Shown here one piece after another: positions 30,920 through 38,574 of a DNA stretch of 52,497 nucleotides. Position 1 is the first letter of the stretch. Every line of letters begins with the position of its first letter. The translations under genes and the position numbers were made by a program. Source of the DNA: Methylovorus sp035565335 (lineage in GTDB: Bacteria > Pseudomonadota > Gammaproteobacteria > Burkholderiales > Methylophilaceae); the NCBI GenBank assembly GCA_035565335.1, contig DATMSO010000087.1, positions 1-52,497 of the forward strand. Reading direction: 5' to 3'. The notes beneath the pieces were generated by a model, which saw nothing but the letters and a program-made list of their open reading frames with translations, searched no databases and was not told where the DNA came from.

Positions 30920-31452
30920 TCACCTTCGACCAAGCCCGCAGCATAATGCCTTTGGGCGTCACGCGCCTCAGTGAATTCCTGCTACCCCTCAACTCCGCCA
31001 TGGTGGAATTCGACATCAAGACCCCGATGCAGCAAGCCGCATTCCTTGCCCAGATTGCCCACGAGTCCGGCGAACTGAGATATACCCGCGAGCTGGCCAG
31101 CGGCGAAGCATACGAAGGCCGCGCTAGCCTTGGCAACACCGAGCCGGGTGATGGGAAGCGCTTTAAGGGCCGGGGCTTGATCCAGATCACTGGCCGCGCA
31201 AATTACAAGGCATGCAGCAATGCCCTTTATGGAGACGAGCTGACCCTGATCAAATATCCAGAGCTGCTGGAGAAGCCGAAAGATGCATGCCGATCTGCTT
31301 GCTGGTTCTGGAAGTCCCGCGGGCTCAACGTGCCGGCCGATGCCGGTGACTTTGAAAAGATCACGCGCCGGATCAATGGTGGCCTGAATGGATACGATGA
31401 CAGGCTGAAATATTACGCACGCGCCAAGAAGGCGTTGAGGGTGGCAGCATGA
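30916..31452 (+). CDS. GH19 (chitinase-like) endolysin
   Basis: 178 residues. A glycoside hydrolase family 19 lysozyme that cuts peptidoglycan. The signature is AFLAQIAHESGELRYTRE (about 41-58), with the catalytic Glu in AHES, then RFKGRGLIQITGRANYKACS (about 81-100) and ITRRINGGLNGYDDRL (about 148-163), all typical of this class. It has no signal peptide, so it needs the holin to reach the wall. It overlaps both neighbours by ATGA. Confidence 0.93.
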   Translation: MITFDQARSIMPLGVTRLSEFLLPLNSAMVEFDIKTPMQQAAFLAQIAHESGELRYTRELASGEAYEGRASLGNTEPGDGKRFKGRGLIQITGRANYKACSNALYGDELTLIKYPELLEKPKDACRSACWFWKSRGLNVPADAGDFEKITRRINGGLNGYDDRLKYYARAKKALRVAA

Positions 31453-31607
31453 GCAGATCGGTTAAAGGCGGAAAAGGTCCGGGGTATGAGTATTGGTCCC
31501 GGCGCCCAACGGGCGGGGCTGATGGCACGCCGGGGAAATTTTCCAAAAAGATGACGCACAAGGCGGAACGTCAGCGCGCAAAAAGAGAAGCCAGGAGCCA
31601 AGCATGA
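31449..31607 (+). CDS. 52-residue basic protein in the lysis cassette
   Basis: Starts MSRSVKGGKGPGYEYWSRRP, then PGKFSKKMTHKAERQRAKRE. Very basic (about a quarter Lys and Arg) with a Gly/Pro-rich start. ATGA overlaps on both sides (31449 and 31604) make translation likely. I recall similar short proteins between endolysin and Rz genes or next to head genes in other prophages; no function is known to me. Confidence 0.6.
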   Translation: MSRSVKGGKGPGYEYWSRRPTGGADGTPGKFSKKMTHKAERQRAKREARSQA

Positions 31608-32149
31608 TCAAATGGATTATCGGGAATCCTTACCTTGCTCTATGCGCTGGCATGGGCATTATTATCGTTTGGGCTGGTTCACTGGTATGGGTAGCGATCT
31701 GGCGCGGCGATGAAGTCCGGCAGATGGTCGAAGGCCAATGGAAAGACGCCTATATCGAAGCCTCCAATCGCTACACCGAAAAAATAATCGAGACTGAGGG
31801 TATGTATAGGGCCGTTGAAAATAAACGCGCCGAGGATGCCCGCGATAACAGCATCAAGGCAAAACAGGAGGCAATCGCCAATGCAAAACGCTACGAAACT
31901 ATTATTGCTGGCATTACCGCTGGCACTATCAAGCTGCGCGACCCATACGCTGCCTCCGGTAACCAGGCCAGTGGTATTAGATTGCCCGAAGCTGGCGCCG
32001 ATACCAGCGGAGCTGATGGAGGAACAACCGGTGAGCTTTCAGGGCGACTTAGCGGATTTCTTTTCGCTCAAGCCGAGCGAGCTGACGACAAAGTGATCTT
32101 GCTAAATCAGTGCATTAGGCAGTTGAAGGCGGACCGAGCCGCTTACTAG
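31604..32149 (+). CDS. Rz: Rz-like inner-membrane spanin
   Basis: 181 residues. An N-terminal transmembrane helix (about 10-33, LALCAGMGIIIVWAGSLVWV) and a long periplasmic coiled coil (about 40-100, GQWKDAYIEASNRYTEKIIE and onward) define an i-spanin. Together with Rz1 it should fuse inner and outer membranes after wall breakage. Rz1 is coded inside it in another frame, as in lambda. C-terminal residues 120-150 are low in complexity, the part that overlaps Rz1. Confidence 0.85.
   Translation: MIKWIIGNPYLALCAGMGIIIVWAGSLVWVAIWRGDEVRQMVEGQWKDAYIEASNRYTEKIIETEGMYRAVENKRAEDARDNSIKAKQEAIANAKRYETIIAGITAGTIKLRDPYAASGNQASGIRLPEAGADTSGADGGTTGELSGRLSGFLFAQAERADDKVILLNQCIRQLKADRAAY
31881..32096 (+). 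CDS. Rz1: Rz1-like outer-membrane spanin lipoprotein, embedded in Rz
   Basis: 71 residues from the ATG at 31881, which has a full AGGAGG ribosome binding site at 31866-31871. A signal peptide (MQNATKLLLLALPLALSSC) ends in the lipobox LSSC, and a proline-rich mature part (HTLPPVTRPVVLDCPKLAPI) follows, typical of Rz1. It lies entirely inside the Rz gene in the +1 frame. The pair forms the spanin complex. Confidence 0.88.
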   Translation: MQNATKLLLLALPLALSSCATHTLPPVTRPVVLDCPKLAPIPAELMEEQPVSFQGDLADFFSLKPSELTTK

Positions 32150-32604
32150 CGCCTGATAATTGGCTTTATAATATCGCGGTTCTCAAGCGGCTGAAGCATT
32201 TCAATGTAATAGCGCTCAAGCTCGTCGAGCTTTGAAACGTCAGGCTCAGGGATAGTTATAAAATGGGTAAAGCGCCGCCCCTTGGTAGAGTGGGAAGCAA
32301 GCCTAGTCAGCATGTTAGTTGACTTGCCGACATAGCAGACAATATCGTTTTCCATCAAAATGTAAACGCCTGGCACATTGGGATTTATAACGCGAGATTT
32401 CAAAATGTCCAGGGCGCTGCTGGCTTTTAGTAGGCGCCTTGTCATTTCAATGCGAAGGCTGTTTGACTCCGAAAGCTGGCGTTCATTAAACTCTGCCCAT
32501 GTATCAGCTTCATGCTTGGCGGGGAACGTTTTCACCTTGCGCTTGTAGTTTACGCATATCTCAGCACGCCATTTCCCACTTTTTGTTTCGCTGATAAAAG
32601 CCAT
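32146..32604 (-). CDS. GIY-YIG nuclease with integrase-like N-terminal domain
   Basis: 152 residues from the ATG at 32602-32604, which has TGGGGAA upstream; an in-frame ATG at 32628 has no such site. The GIY-YIG domain is at about 75-150: PGVYILMENDIVCYVGKSTN (the GVY and YVG motifs), Arg in MLTRLASH, then the Glu in LDELERYYIEML. The first 50 residues (MAFISETKSGKWRAEICVNY, then KTFPAKHEADTWAEFNERQ) read like the arm-binding N-terminus of tyrosine integrases. It is convergent with the late genes and lies beside attR. It could be a homing-type or defence nuclease. Confidence 0.8.
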   Translation of the reverse strand: MAFISETKSGKWRAEICVNYKRKVKTFPAKHEADTWAEFNERQLSESNSLRIEMTRRLLKASSALDILKSRVINPNVPGVYILMENDIVCYVGKSTNMLTRLASHSTKGRRFTHFITIPEPDVSKLDELERYYIEMLQPLENRDIIKPIIRR

Positions 32605-32661
32605 AACAGTTCCCCATTTATTACGCATAACTTACATAAGCTGTTGTAATAAATCATATCA

Positions 32662-32682
32662 CGACCCCGGCTCCGGGCACCA
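32662..32682 (+). other. Proposed attR: 3' end of a tRNA gene
   Basis: The 21 bases CGACCCCGGCTCCGGGCACCA fit positions 56-76 of a tRNA: C56, G57, A58, then a CCGGC T-stem strand, TCCGGGC as 3' acceptor strand, and ACCA. An acceptor pairing GCCCGGA/TCCGGGC is found in some tRNA-Leu genes. The bases before it (CA instead of TT at 54-55) break the tRNA, so only the 3' end is here. That is what a phage leaves at the distal end after integrating into a plus-strand tRNA; the intact gene would lie left of the window. Phage genes stop and host genes start exactly here. Confidence 0.55.
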
Positions 32683-32695
32683 TCGATCAATTGAT

Positions 32696-33307
32696 CTAAG
32701 CTTTTGCTCCGTTAATAAACATATCCACCGCCCGTTCCACCATGCGCCTTATGTCGTCCAGCGTCACCGGGGCAGGGTGCTGCTGATACAGCCTCACATC
32801 GGTTTCGGCGGTGACTAGTCCCAGAAACTGTTTTGCCAGGATATGTGGATCATTGTTGCGTAATTGCCCGTTCGCGATGGCCTCGGCGAACAACGCAGCC
32901 AGGCTGAGGATGCATTCATTCGGACCTGCACTGTAGAACAAATCCCCCACCACGGAACGTCCTGCTTCCGCGACCACCATGCGGTACACCGCAAGAGCAT
33001 CTTCATCGTTGGTCAGCACATACAGCATGCGTTCGCCAAATTGCGTCAGGGCGTCTTTGATCGGTTGCTGCTCAGCCCGTTGCGTCAGGGCGGTCACCGC
33101 TTCCGAGAGATGGCTGGTGGACGAAGCTTTGACGACCGCAACAAAAAGCTCCTCTTTGGATGGAAAGTAGCCGTAAAGCGTTGCTTTTGATCCCCCACAT
33201 CGTTGCGCCAGCTCACTCATAGTAGCCCGCTCGAATCCCATTTCCCGAAAGAGTGCGGTGGCTTTTTCAATAATTAAATCTCGTCGGGCTTCTGTGCGAA
33301 CTCGCAT
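32696..33307 (-). CDS. TetR/AcrR-family repressor
   Basis: 203 residues. The N-terminal HTH (about 8-55: RRDLIIEKATALFREMGFER, TMSELAQRCGGSKATLYGYF) is textbook TetR, including the KATLYGYFPSKEEL end. The ligand domain (60-203) is all helical and non-specific. The C-terminal region fits the AcrR type (TetR_C). The ATG has AAGGA 7 bp upstream. It is divergent from a lipoprotein gene, with two matching operator sequences between them, so it probably represses that gene and itself. It is the first host gene right of the prophage. Confidence 0.92.
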   Translation of the reverse strand: MRVRTEARRDLIIEKATALFREMGFERATMSELAQRCGGSKATLYGYFPSKEELFVAVVKASSTSHLSEAVTALTQRAEQQPIKDALTQFGERMLYVLTNDEDALAVYRMVVAEAGRSVVGDLFYSAGPNECILSLAALFAEAIANGQLRNNDPHILAKQFLGLVTAETDVRLYQQHPAPVTLDDIRRMVERAVDMFINGAKA

Positions 33308-33326
33308 ATTCGATCCTTATAAGTGA

Positions 33327-33339
33327 ACCGTATTGTACA
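33327..33339. promoter_or_regulatory. Proposed TetR operator, copy 1
   Basis: ACCGTATTGTACA, near the tetR start and overlapping a possible TACAAT -10 on the minus strand. It differs from the copy at 33377-33389 only in its two central bases, as expected for a palindromic repressor site. Confidence 0.6.
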
Positions 33340-33345
33340 TATAAC

Positions 33346-33373
33346 TTGACACTCCGGATAATCTTGATAATAC
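33346..33373 (+). promoter_or_regulatory. Promoter of the DUF3313 lipoprotein gene
   Basis: A perfect -35 TTGACA (33346-33351), a 16-bp spacer and -10 TAATAC (33368-33373). It lies between the two operator copies and drives the gene at 33427. Confidence 0.8.
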
Positions 33374-33376
33374 TAA

Positions 33377-33389
33377 ACCGTACCGTACA
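33377..33389. promoter_or_regulatory. Proposed TetR operator, copy 2
   Basis: ACCGTACCGTACA, starting 4 bp after the -10 of the rightward promoter, so a bound repressor would block it. A longer inverted repeat, AATACT (33369-33374) with AGTATT (33389-33394), encloses it. Confidence 0.65.
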
Positions 33390-33426
33390 GTATTAATTTC
33401 AATTTATTCATTCAAGGAAAAAGCGC

Positions 33427-34089
33427 ATGAACACATTTCGTATCCTCCCCGGCACCTTCCTGCTGGTTGTATGCATAAGCGTCAGCGGTTGTGCCAGTAC
33501 CACGCCCAAAAACTATCGCGACCTTTCCTCCTCCTCACGCCTGCAGCCGAATGCTGAAGATGTGTCGGGCAAGGTTCCCTATATCTACAAAACCCAGGTG
33601 GCATGGAAAGAGTTTTCCAGCGTGATCGTTGAACCGGTCGAGATTTATCACGGAGCGGATCATCAGTTTGGCGATATGTCGGAGCGCGACAAGACCGAAC
33701 TGGCGAAATACATGCAGCACGAATTCACCGATGTGCTGAGTCGCCGCTTCAGCCAGACGGACAACCCGAAACCCTGGACCTTGCGCGTCAAACTGACCCT
33801 GACTGGCGCAGAAACCAATACTCCCGTGGTCAGCACGGTGCTTCGGTTTGATCTGGTCGGCGGGCCTTACAACATCGTGCAGGGCTTGCGCGGTAAAGAG
33901 GGCATGGTGATGGGCTCGGTGAGCTATTCGGTGGAAGTCTATGAGGCGCTGACGAATCGATTGCTCAAGGCTTATGTCACCAAGGAATATCCGAATGCCA
34001 TGAACATTAAAGCCACCTTGGGATCGCTCGCTGCTTCAAAGGCCGGCATTGATAAAGGCGCCGAGGATTTTCTCGCCGAGCTGAATTGA
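33427..34089 (+). CDS. DUF3313-type outer-membrane lipoprotein
   Basis: 220 residues. A signal peptide with lipobox VSGC (about 19-22). The mature part matches DUF3313: NYRDLSSSSRLQPN, then KTQVAWKEFSSVIVEPVEIY (about 55-75), LRVKLTLTGAETNTPVVSTV and the C-terminal ASKAGIDKGAEDFLAEL helix. The family is of unknown function and often sits next to efflux or stress genes. The ribosome binding site is AAGGAAA. Control by the divergent TetR is suggested by the operators. Confidence 0.85.
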   Translation: MNTFRILPGTFLLVVCISVSGCASTTPKNYRDLSSSSRLQPNAEDVSGKVPYIYKTQVAWKEFSSVIVEPVEIYHGADHQFGDMSERDKTELAKYMQHEFTDVLSRRFSQTDNPKPWTLRVKLTLTGAETNTPVVSTVLRFDLVGGPYNIVQGLRGKEGMVMGSVSYSVEVYEALTNRLLKAYVTKEYPNAMNIKATLGSLAASKAGIDKGAEDFLAELN

Positions 34090-34141
34090 CGCGCACACGA
34101 TCCAGTGCAAATAAACAGAATACCTTTTGGAAAGGAATCAA

Positions 34142-34348
34142 ATGAAAACGATGATATTGATGGCGACATTGGCGCTATGTGTGATGCTCAACGGCTGCCT
34201 GTCACTCAGCTACGATCGCAATACCCCGGACCATGGTTACGCCCATGGGCAACATTATCGTGATGGTTCGGAAAGGCCTTACGACCGTGATGGAGACGGC
34301 GTTGCCAATGGCTATGACCGCGCACCAGACAATCCTTATCGCCGCTAA
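34142..34348 (+). CDS. Small Asp-rich lipoprotein
   Basis: 68 residues from the ATG at 34142 (GGAAAGGA upstream; an ATG five codons earlier has no site). A signal peptide ends in LNGC (about 16-19). The C-terminal half holds DRDGDGVANGYDRAPDNPYR, a calcium-binding-type repeat (D-x-D-G-D-G-V) as in thrombospondin type 3 motifs. It probably shares the transcript of the DUF3313 gene, 52 bp upstream. Function unknown. Confidence 0.7.
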   Translation: MKTMILMATLALCVMLNGCLSLSYDRNTPDHGYAHGQHYRDGSERPYDRDGDGVANGYDRAPDNPYRR

Positions 34349-34690
34349 AGCGCGGGGCCGTGAGCATGACCTGAAGCTGCTTTAGCCAATATGGAAGGTC
34401 TTGCTCGCGGCCGTGTCATGGAAACTCAATCGCCGCGTCTTCAAAGCCATGAATAAGCGCACGATAATGGGGGCGCGTCCGGAGTAAACATACATTTACC
34501 AAATGGGTTTTAAGAGGGTGGGGAATCCTCGGTATGTGCACGCATTTTCGATGCAGGAGGTCCCAATCCTCATAGTCGTGGAGCAAGAGGTGGCGAGTTT
34601 TGTAAGATACGGACTTGTACTACCTTAGCCTTCAGCCCAGCCTATGCACGACTCTCCTTACTCTCCTTCATTTCTTTTGTATTCAATGCC
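34349..34690. other. Intergenic region, no gene seen
   Basis: 342 bp between the Asp-rich lipoprotein and the cryptochrome gene. Only very short open frames without ribosome binding sites occur. I see no convincing terminator hairpin, promoter or repeat that stands out. A C/T-rich stretch (about 34648-34675) lies just before the cryptochrome start. Confidence 0.6.
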
Positions 34691-36061
34691 ATGAGGCCCC
34701 AGCCATTGCCGCGAGGCGTCATTTTCTGGTTTCGCCGTGATCTGCGTCTGCATGATCAACCTGCGCTGACGGCAGCGATTCAGCATGCGGAGCAGCAGGG
34801 CGGCTGGCTGTTGCCGGTGTTTGTTCATGACCCTGCGGAAGGGGCGCAGACGCGCTGGGGCTTTGCTCGGATGAGCGACAGGCGCAGAGCGTGGCTGGCG
34901 AGTGCGGCGCATGCGCTGGCGGGGGAGTTGCATGAGCGCGCTAGCGGCCTGCTGCAGTGTGAGGGCGATACGGTTGCCACGCTGCTGCAACTGGTGGGTG
35001 CCCTGGGCAATCCGCTGTTGGTGTGCGAGGAAATCGCCGCACCTGAGGAGCAGGCGGTGGTGGAGGCATTGCGCGCGGCGGGCGTGGAGGTGCATACCGT
35101 CTGGCAGTCCAGTCTGGTCGCGCCTGCGGATTTGCCGTTTGAACCGCGTGCGGTGCCGGATACGTTCACCACATTTCGCCAGGCGCTGGAGCGCGCGCAT
35201 GTTCAGGCGGCGCAGCCGTTGCCACCTGTTGTCAGCCTGCCGGCCTTGCCGCCAGATGCGCTGCTGAATCTGGTCAAGCCAAATTCGTTTTCCGCGGAGC
35301 ATCGCATCAAGACTAACGCTGGCGATTCTGCGCCAGCCAGCCCCGCTTACTTCAGCGATGCCCGCGCCGCTTTCCCAACAGGGCCTGGGCGCTTCACAGG
35401 CGGCGAGCGGTCGGCCCTGCAGCATCTGGCGCGGTATTGCCAGCGTGGTTTGCCGCATACCTACAAGACCACCCGTAATGGCCTCATGGGCGTGGATTAC
35501 TCCAGCAAGTGGTCGCCCTGGCTGGCAACGGGCGCGTTGTCCGCCCGTCAGGCCTGGGCGAGTATTCAGGCGTTTGAGGCCGAGCATGGGGCCAATGAAA
35601 GCACTTACTGGTTGTGGTTTGAGTTGCTGTGGCGCGATCACTTCCGCTGGCTGCATTTCAAGCATGGGCGCAAGCTGTATCGCGCCGGTGGCCTGGGCAA
35701 TGCGCCGGCGCCATCGCATTACGCGGAAAATTTTGCCCGCTGGTGTCGTGGCGAAACCGGTCAGCCGTTTATCGATGCCGGCATGCATGAACTGGCAGCC
35801 ACGGGCTATCTCTCCAACCGCTTGCGACAGAATGTGGCGAGTTATCTGGTGCATGACCTGGGCTGCGATTGGGGCGCTGGGGCGGCATGGTTCGAGGCAC
35901 AGTTGCTGGATTACGATGTCTACAGCAATCAGGGCAACTGGCTTTACCTGAGCGGGCGCGGCACCGATCCGCGCCAGGGCAGGCGCTTTAACCCGGATAA
36001 GCAGGCGCAGGATTACGATGCCGATGGCCGTTATCGCGCGCTATGGGGGCCGGTGCCATGA
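34691..36061 (+). CDS. Cryptochrome DASH / photolyase
   Basis: 456 residues. The N-terminal antenna domain begins GVIFWFRRDLRLHDQPAL (about 9-26). The FAD-binding domain has TYKTTRNGLMGVDYSSKWSP and WLWFELLWRDHFRWLHFKHG (about 307-326), then NRLRQNVASYLVHDLGCDW. The end reads NQGNWLYLSGRGTDPRQG and FNPDKQAQDYDADG, strong marks of the DASH class. DASH proteins repair UV dimers mainly in single-stranded DNA and may sense blue light. It overlaps the next photolyase gene by ATGA. No clear ribosome binding site precedes the ATG. Confidence 0.9.
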   Translation: MRPQPLPRGVIFWFRRDLRLHDQPALTAAIQHAEQQGGWLLPVFVHDPAEGAQTRWGFARMSDRRRAWLASAAHALAGELHERASGLLQCEGDTVATLLQLVGALGNPLLVCEEIAAPEEQAVVEALRAAGVEVHTVWQSSLVAPADLPFEPRAVPDTFTTFRQALERAHVQAAQPLPPVVSLPALPPDALLNLVKPNSFSAEHRIKTNAGDSAPASPAYFSDARAAFPTGPGRFTGGERSALQHLARYCQRGLPHTYKTTRNGLMGVDYSSKWSPWLATGALSARQAWASIQAFEAEHGANESTYWLWFELLWRDHFRWLHFKHGRKLYRAGGLGNAPAPSHYAENFARWCRGETGQPFIDAGMHELAATGYLSNRLRQNVASYLVHDLGCDWGAGAAWFEAQLLDYDVYSNQGNWLYLSGRGTDPRQGRRFNPDKQAQDYDADGRYRALWGPVP

Positions 36062-37629
36062 GCCAGCCGCTATTCGCTTCTCGGCCTCCGGCAGACGCCT
36101 CGCTGACGCTGCGCCTGATCCTGGGCGATCAGCTTGATCTGCAGCATCCCTGGTTTAATGAACTGCGCCCCGACGTGGTGTATGTGATGATGGAGATCCG
36201 CCAGGAGACCGACTATGTGCTGCACCATGCGCAAAAAATCCTCGCGATCTTCGCGGCCATGCGTCATTTTGCCCGCGAACTCAAAGCCGCCGGACACCGC
36301 GTGCGCTACATCGCCATCGATGACCCGTCCAACCGCCAGCACCTCACCGCAAACCTGGAAGCACTGATTGCCCATTACCAGGCCACTGCCGTGGAATATC
36401 AGTCGCCGGATGAGTGGCGGCTGGATGACCAACTTGCCCGCTGGGGCGGGCTCAGCCCGGTGCCGGTCAGCATGGTGGATAGCGCGCATTTTTACACGTC
36501 GCGCCAGGCCGTCGCTGCGCAGTTCAAAGGCCGCAAACAATGGCTGATGGAGCATTTTTACCGCGCCCAGCGCCGTCAGCATCAGGTATTGATGACGGCG
36601 GATGACCAGCCCGTGGGCGGGCAGTGGAATTTTGATCACGACAACCGCAAAGCGCTGCCGGCTGACCAGACCGTTCCTGCTGATCTGCGGCCCCGCCATG
36701 ACCATAGCGCGCTGTGGCAGACCATCGTCGATAGCGGGACGGCGTATTTTGGGGACCCCCAGGCGGCGGATTTCCGCTGGCCTCTATCGCGCGAAGAAGC
36801 GCTGGCCCAGCTGGACAGCTTCATCGCCGATGGGTTGCCTTTGTTTGGCGATTACCAGGATGCACTATCCACGCGCGGCTGGCGCCTGTTTCACTCGCTG
36901 CTATCGTTTGCGCTCAATGTGAAAATGCTGAACCCACGCGAGGTGGTGGCCGCCGCGGAAGACGCCTGGCGCCAGGGCAAGGTGCCGCTGGCAGCGGCAG
37001 AAGGCTTTATCCGGCAGATACTGGGTTGGCGTGAATATGTGCGCGGCGTGTACTGGGCGCAAATGCCGGGCTACACCCAGGCTAATGCGCTGGGGCATAC
37101 CCGGCCTTTGCCCGAGTGGTTCTGGACCGGAAAAACCCGCATGGCCTGTGTGGCGAGTGCCATCGGCCAATCCCTGCAGCATGCGTATGCCCACCATATT
37201 CAGCGGCTGATGGTGATCGGCAATTTTGCGCTGTTGGCCGGGCTCGACCCGCAAGCCCTGCATCGCTGGTATCTCGGTATCTACATTGATGCCTTTGAGT
37301 GGGTGGAAGCGCCCAACACCCTGGGCATGAGTCAGTTTGCCGATGGTGGCCTGCTCGCCACCAAACCGTATGTCTCCAGCGCCGCCTACATAGATCGCAT
37401 GGGTGACCATTGCAAAGGCTGCCATTACAGCAAATCCATCAAAACCGGGGAGGGTGCCTGCCCCTACAATGCGCTTTACTGGGACTTTTTTGCCCGCCAT
37501 GAAGCGCGGCTACGCGGTAATCACCGCCTCGGCATGGTGTATCGCAACTGGGACAAGATGTCGCCCGAAGCGCAGCAGGCATTGCGTCAGCAGGCCGCCC
37601 AGTCTCTCGCGCAGATCGAATCCCTGTAA
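36058..37629 (+). CDS. FeS-type (PhrB-like, 6-4) photolyase/cryptochrome
   Basis: 523 residues from the ATG at 36058, which overlaps the TGA of the DASH gene. Members of this class carry FAD and a 4Fe-4S cluster and repair (6-4) photoproducts. Four cysteines at 364, 452, 455 and 468 have spacings 88, 3 and 13, the same as I know for Agrobacterium PhrB. The N-terminal antenna domain begins LRLILGDQLDLQHPWF. The FAD region includes LGWREYVRGVYW and the ending CKGCHYSKSIKTGEGACPYN. Two different photolyases in one operon cover different lesions. Confidence 0.93.
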   Translation: MSQPLFASRPPADASLTLRLILGDQLDLQHPWFNELRPDVVYVMMEIRQETDYVLHHAQKILAIFAAMRHFARELKAAGHRVRYIAIDDPSNRQHLTANLEALIAHYQATAVEYQSPDEWRLDDQLARWGGLSPVPVSMVDSAHFYTSRQAVAAQFKGRKQWLMEHFYRAQRRQHQVLMTADDQPVGGQWNFDHDNRKALPADQTVPADLRPRHDHSALWQTIVDSGTAYFGDPQAADFRWPLSREEALAQLDSFIADGLPLFGDYQDALSTRGWRLFHSLLSFALNVKMLNPREVVAAAEDAWRQGKVPLAAAEGFIRQILGWREYVRGVYWAQMPGYTQANALGHTRPLPEWFWTGKTRMACVASAIGQSLQHAYAHHIQRLMVIGNFALLAGLDPQALHRWYLGIYIDAFEWVEAPNTLGMSQFADGGLLATKPYVSSAAYIDRMGDHCKGCHYSKSIKTGEGACPYNALYWDFFARHEARLRGNHRLGMVYRNWDKMSPEAQQALRQQAAQSLAQIESL

Positions 37630-37726
37630 ACATCGGCAGCTGGTTTTGCTTTACCATGCGGCGTTGATGCACGGCATGCGCAGTCTGGCGTAGCCATCAT
37701 CACGAAGCCCTTTATTACAGAAACGC

Positions 37727-38014
37727 ATGATCACGGAAAAAACAGGCATGCTGAGAGACGACAACACACCATCAGGCTGGCATCTTTACTTGCTGGAATG
37801 CAAGGGCGGTTCTTACTATGCCGGCATTACCAATCACCTTGAGGCGCGTTACAAAGCGCATCTGGAAGGCAAGGGCGCACGCTATACACGGGCAAACCCG
37901 CCTCTCAGAATCCTGGCCAGCAAGCCATATCCCGACCGCTCGGCGGCTTCCATTGCCGAGGCGAGACTGAAGAAGCTGGCCAAGGCGGACAAGCTGGCTT
38001 TCTTTGCTGAATAG
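37727..38014 (+). CDS. YhbQ-like GIY-YIG nuclease (UPF0213)
   Basis: 95 residues. The GIY-YIG motif is HLYLLECKGGSYYAGITNHL (about 19-38), with the Arg in EARYKAHLEGKGARYTR and the C-terminal AEARLKKLAKADKL helix. This family is small, single-domain and found in many bacteria, probably acting on damaged or structured DNA. It stands alone in the same direction as the photolyase pair, with a 97-bp gap, so it may be part of a DNA-repair group. The start at 37727 could also be the ATG at 37748 (MLRDDN). Confidence 0.85.
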   Translation: MITEKTGMLRDDNTPSGWHLYLLECKGGSYYAGITNHLEARYKAHLEGKGARYTRANPPLRILASKPYPDRSAASIAEARLKKLAKADKLAFFAE

Positions 38015-38179
38015 GCGTCGGTTTTGTCGCCATTTACCTCTGACTGCCCGATCTGGCGGTCACCATAATCTCCTACATACTTTTCAGAACCCGCTGGCTC
38101 GCTAGCCACTTCCATGGCTTGCACAATGAAGCCGTTACCTTTCGTAACGCTAACATTCAATCCACACAAGGAGATTATG

Positions 38180-38407
38180 ATGGCTACACAACAAGGAAGC
38201 ACACGTGGTGGTACCTCTCAGCAACACGCCCAGGCCGGTTCGCAAAGTCACAAGAACCAGCAACAAGGCGGCGCACAGAGCGGCTCCAATAAACAGCAGG
38301 AGCAATCTGGTTCGCAAAGCAACAAGAACCAGCAAGGCAGTAGCAGCCGCGGCGGCTCGCATGAGCAGCACGTAAAGGCTGGCAGCCAAAGCCATAAAAA
38401 CAGCTAA
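38180..38407 (+). CDS. Small repeat protein, KGG/stress-like
   Basis: 75 residues, almost only Gln, Ser, Gly, Asn, His and Lys, so it is soluble and disordered. The unit AGSQSHKN (or SGSQSNKN) occurs three times. Such hydrophilic repeats resemble the KGG/GsiB stress-protein class. AAGGAG at 38168-38173 points to the ATG at 38180 (38177 is possible). An inverted repeat, CGTTAC/GTAACG (38133-38149), lies just upstream and may be a control site. A strong two-way terminator follows. Confidence 0.65.
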   Translation: MATQQGSTRGGTSQQHAQAGSQSHKNQQQGGAQSGSNKQQEQSGSQSNKNQQGSSSRGGSHEQHVKAGSQSHKNS

Positions 38408-38496
38408 TGGCCCAGCGCCAAGCCCCATGGCGCGTCGGCTGTGGGGCATTGCTCGGGTAACTGGGCAAGCTGTTTGAAATGGCAGGTTGAAGACGC

Positions 38497-38527
38497 AAAA
38501 AAAGCACATCAAGAATGTGCTTTTTTT
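38497..38527. terminator. Bidirectional terminator
   Basis: AAAAAAA-GCACAT-CAAGA-ATGTGC-TTTTTTT: a six-pair stem flanked by seven A and seven T. It serves the stress-protein gene from the left and the PEP-CTERM gene from the right. Confidence 0.9.
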
Positions 38528-38574
38528 GTGGGGAAAACTTGCGGGCATTGGCCCGCAAGCGTCATACAAAGAGA

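Noticed and set aside
34658..35854. Long minus-strand frame opposite the cryptochrome gene
   Set aside because: Gln/Arg-rich shadow product without domains; the plus strand carries a clear DASH photolyase.
38210..38400. Short repeats in the stress-protein gene as a CRISPR-like array
   Set aside because: Repeats are in-frame AGSQSHKN codons of uneven spacing with no unique spacers and no cas genes nearby.
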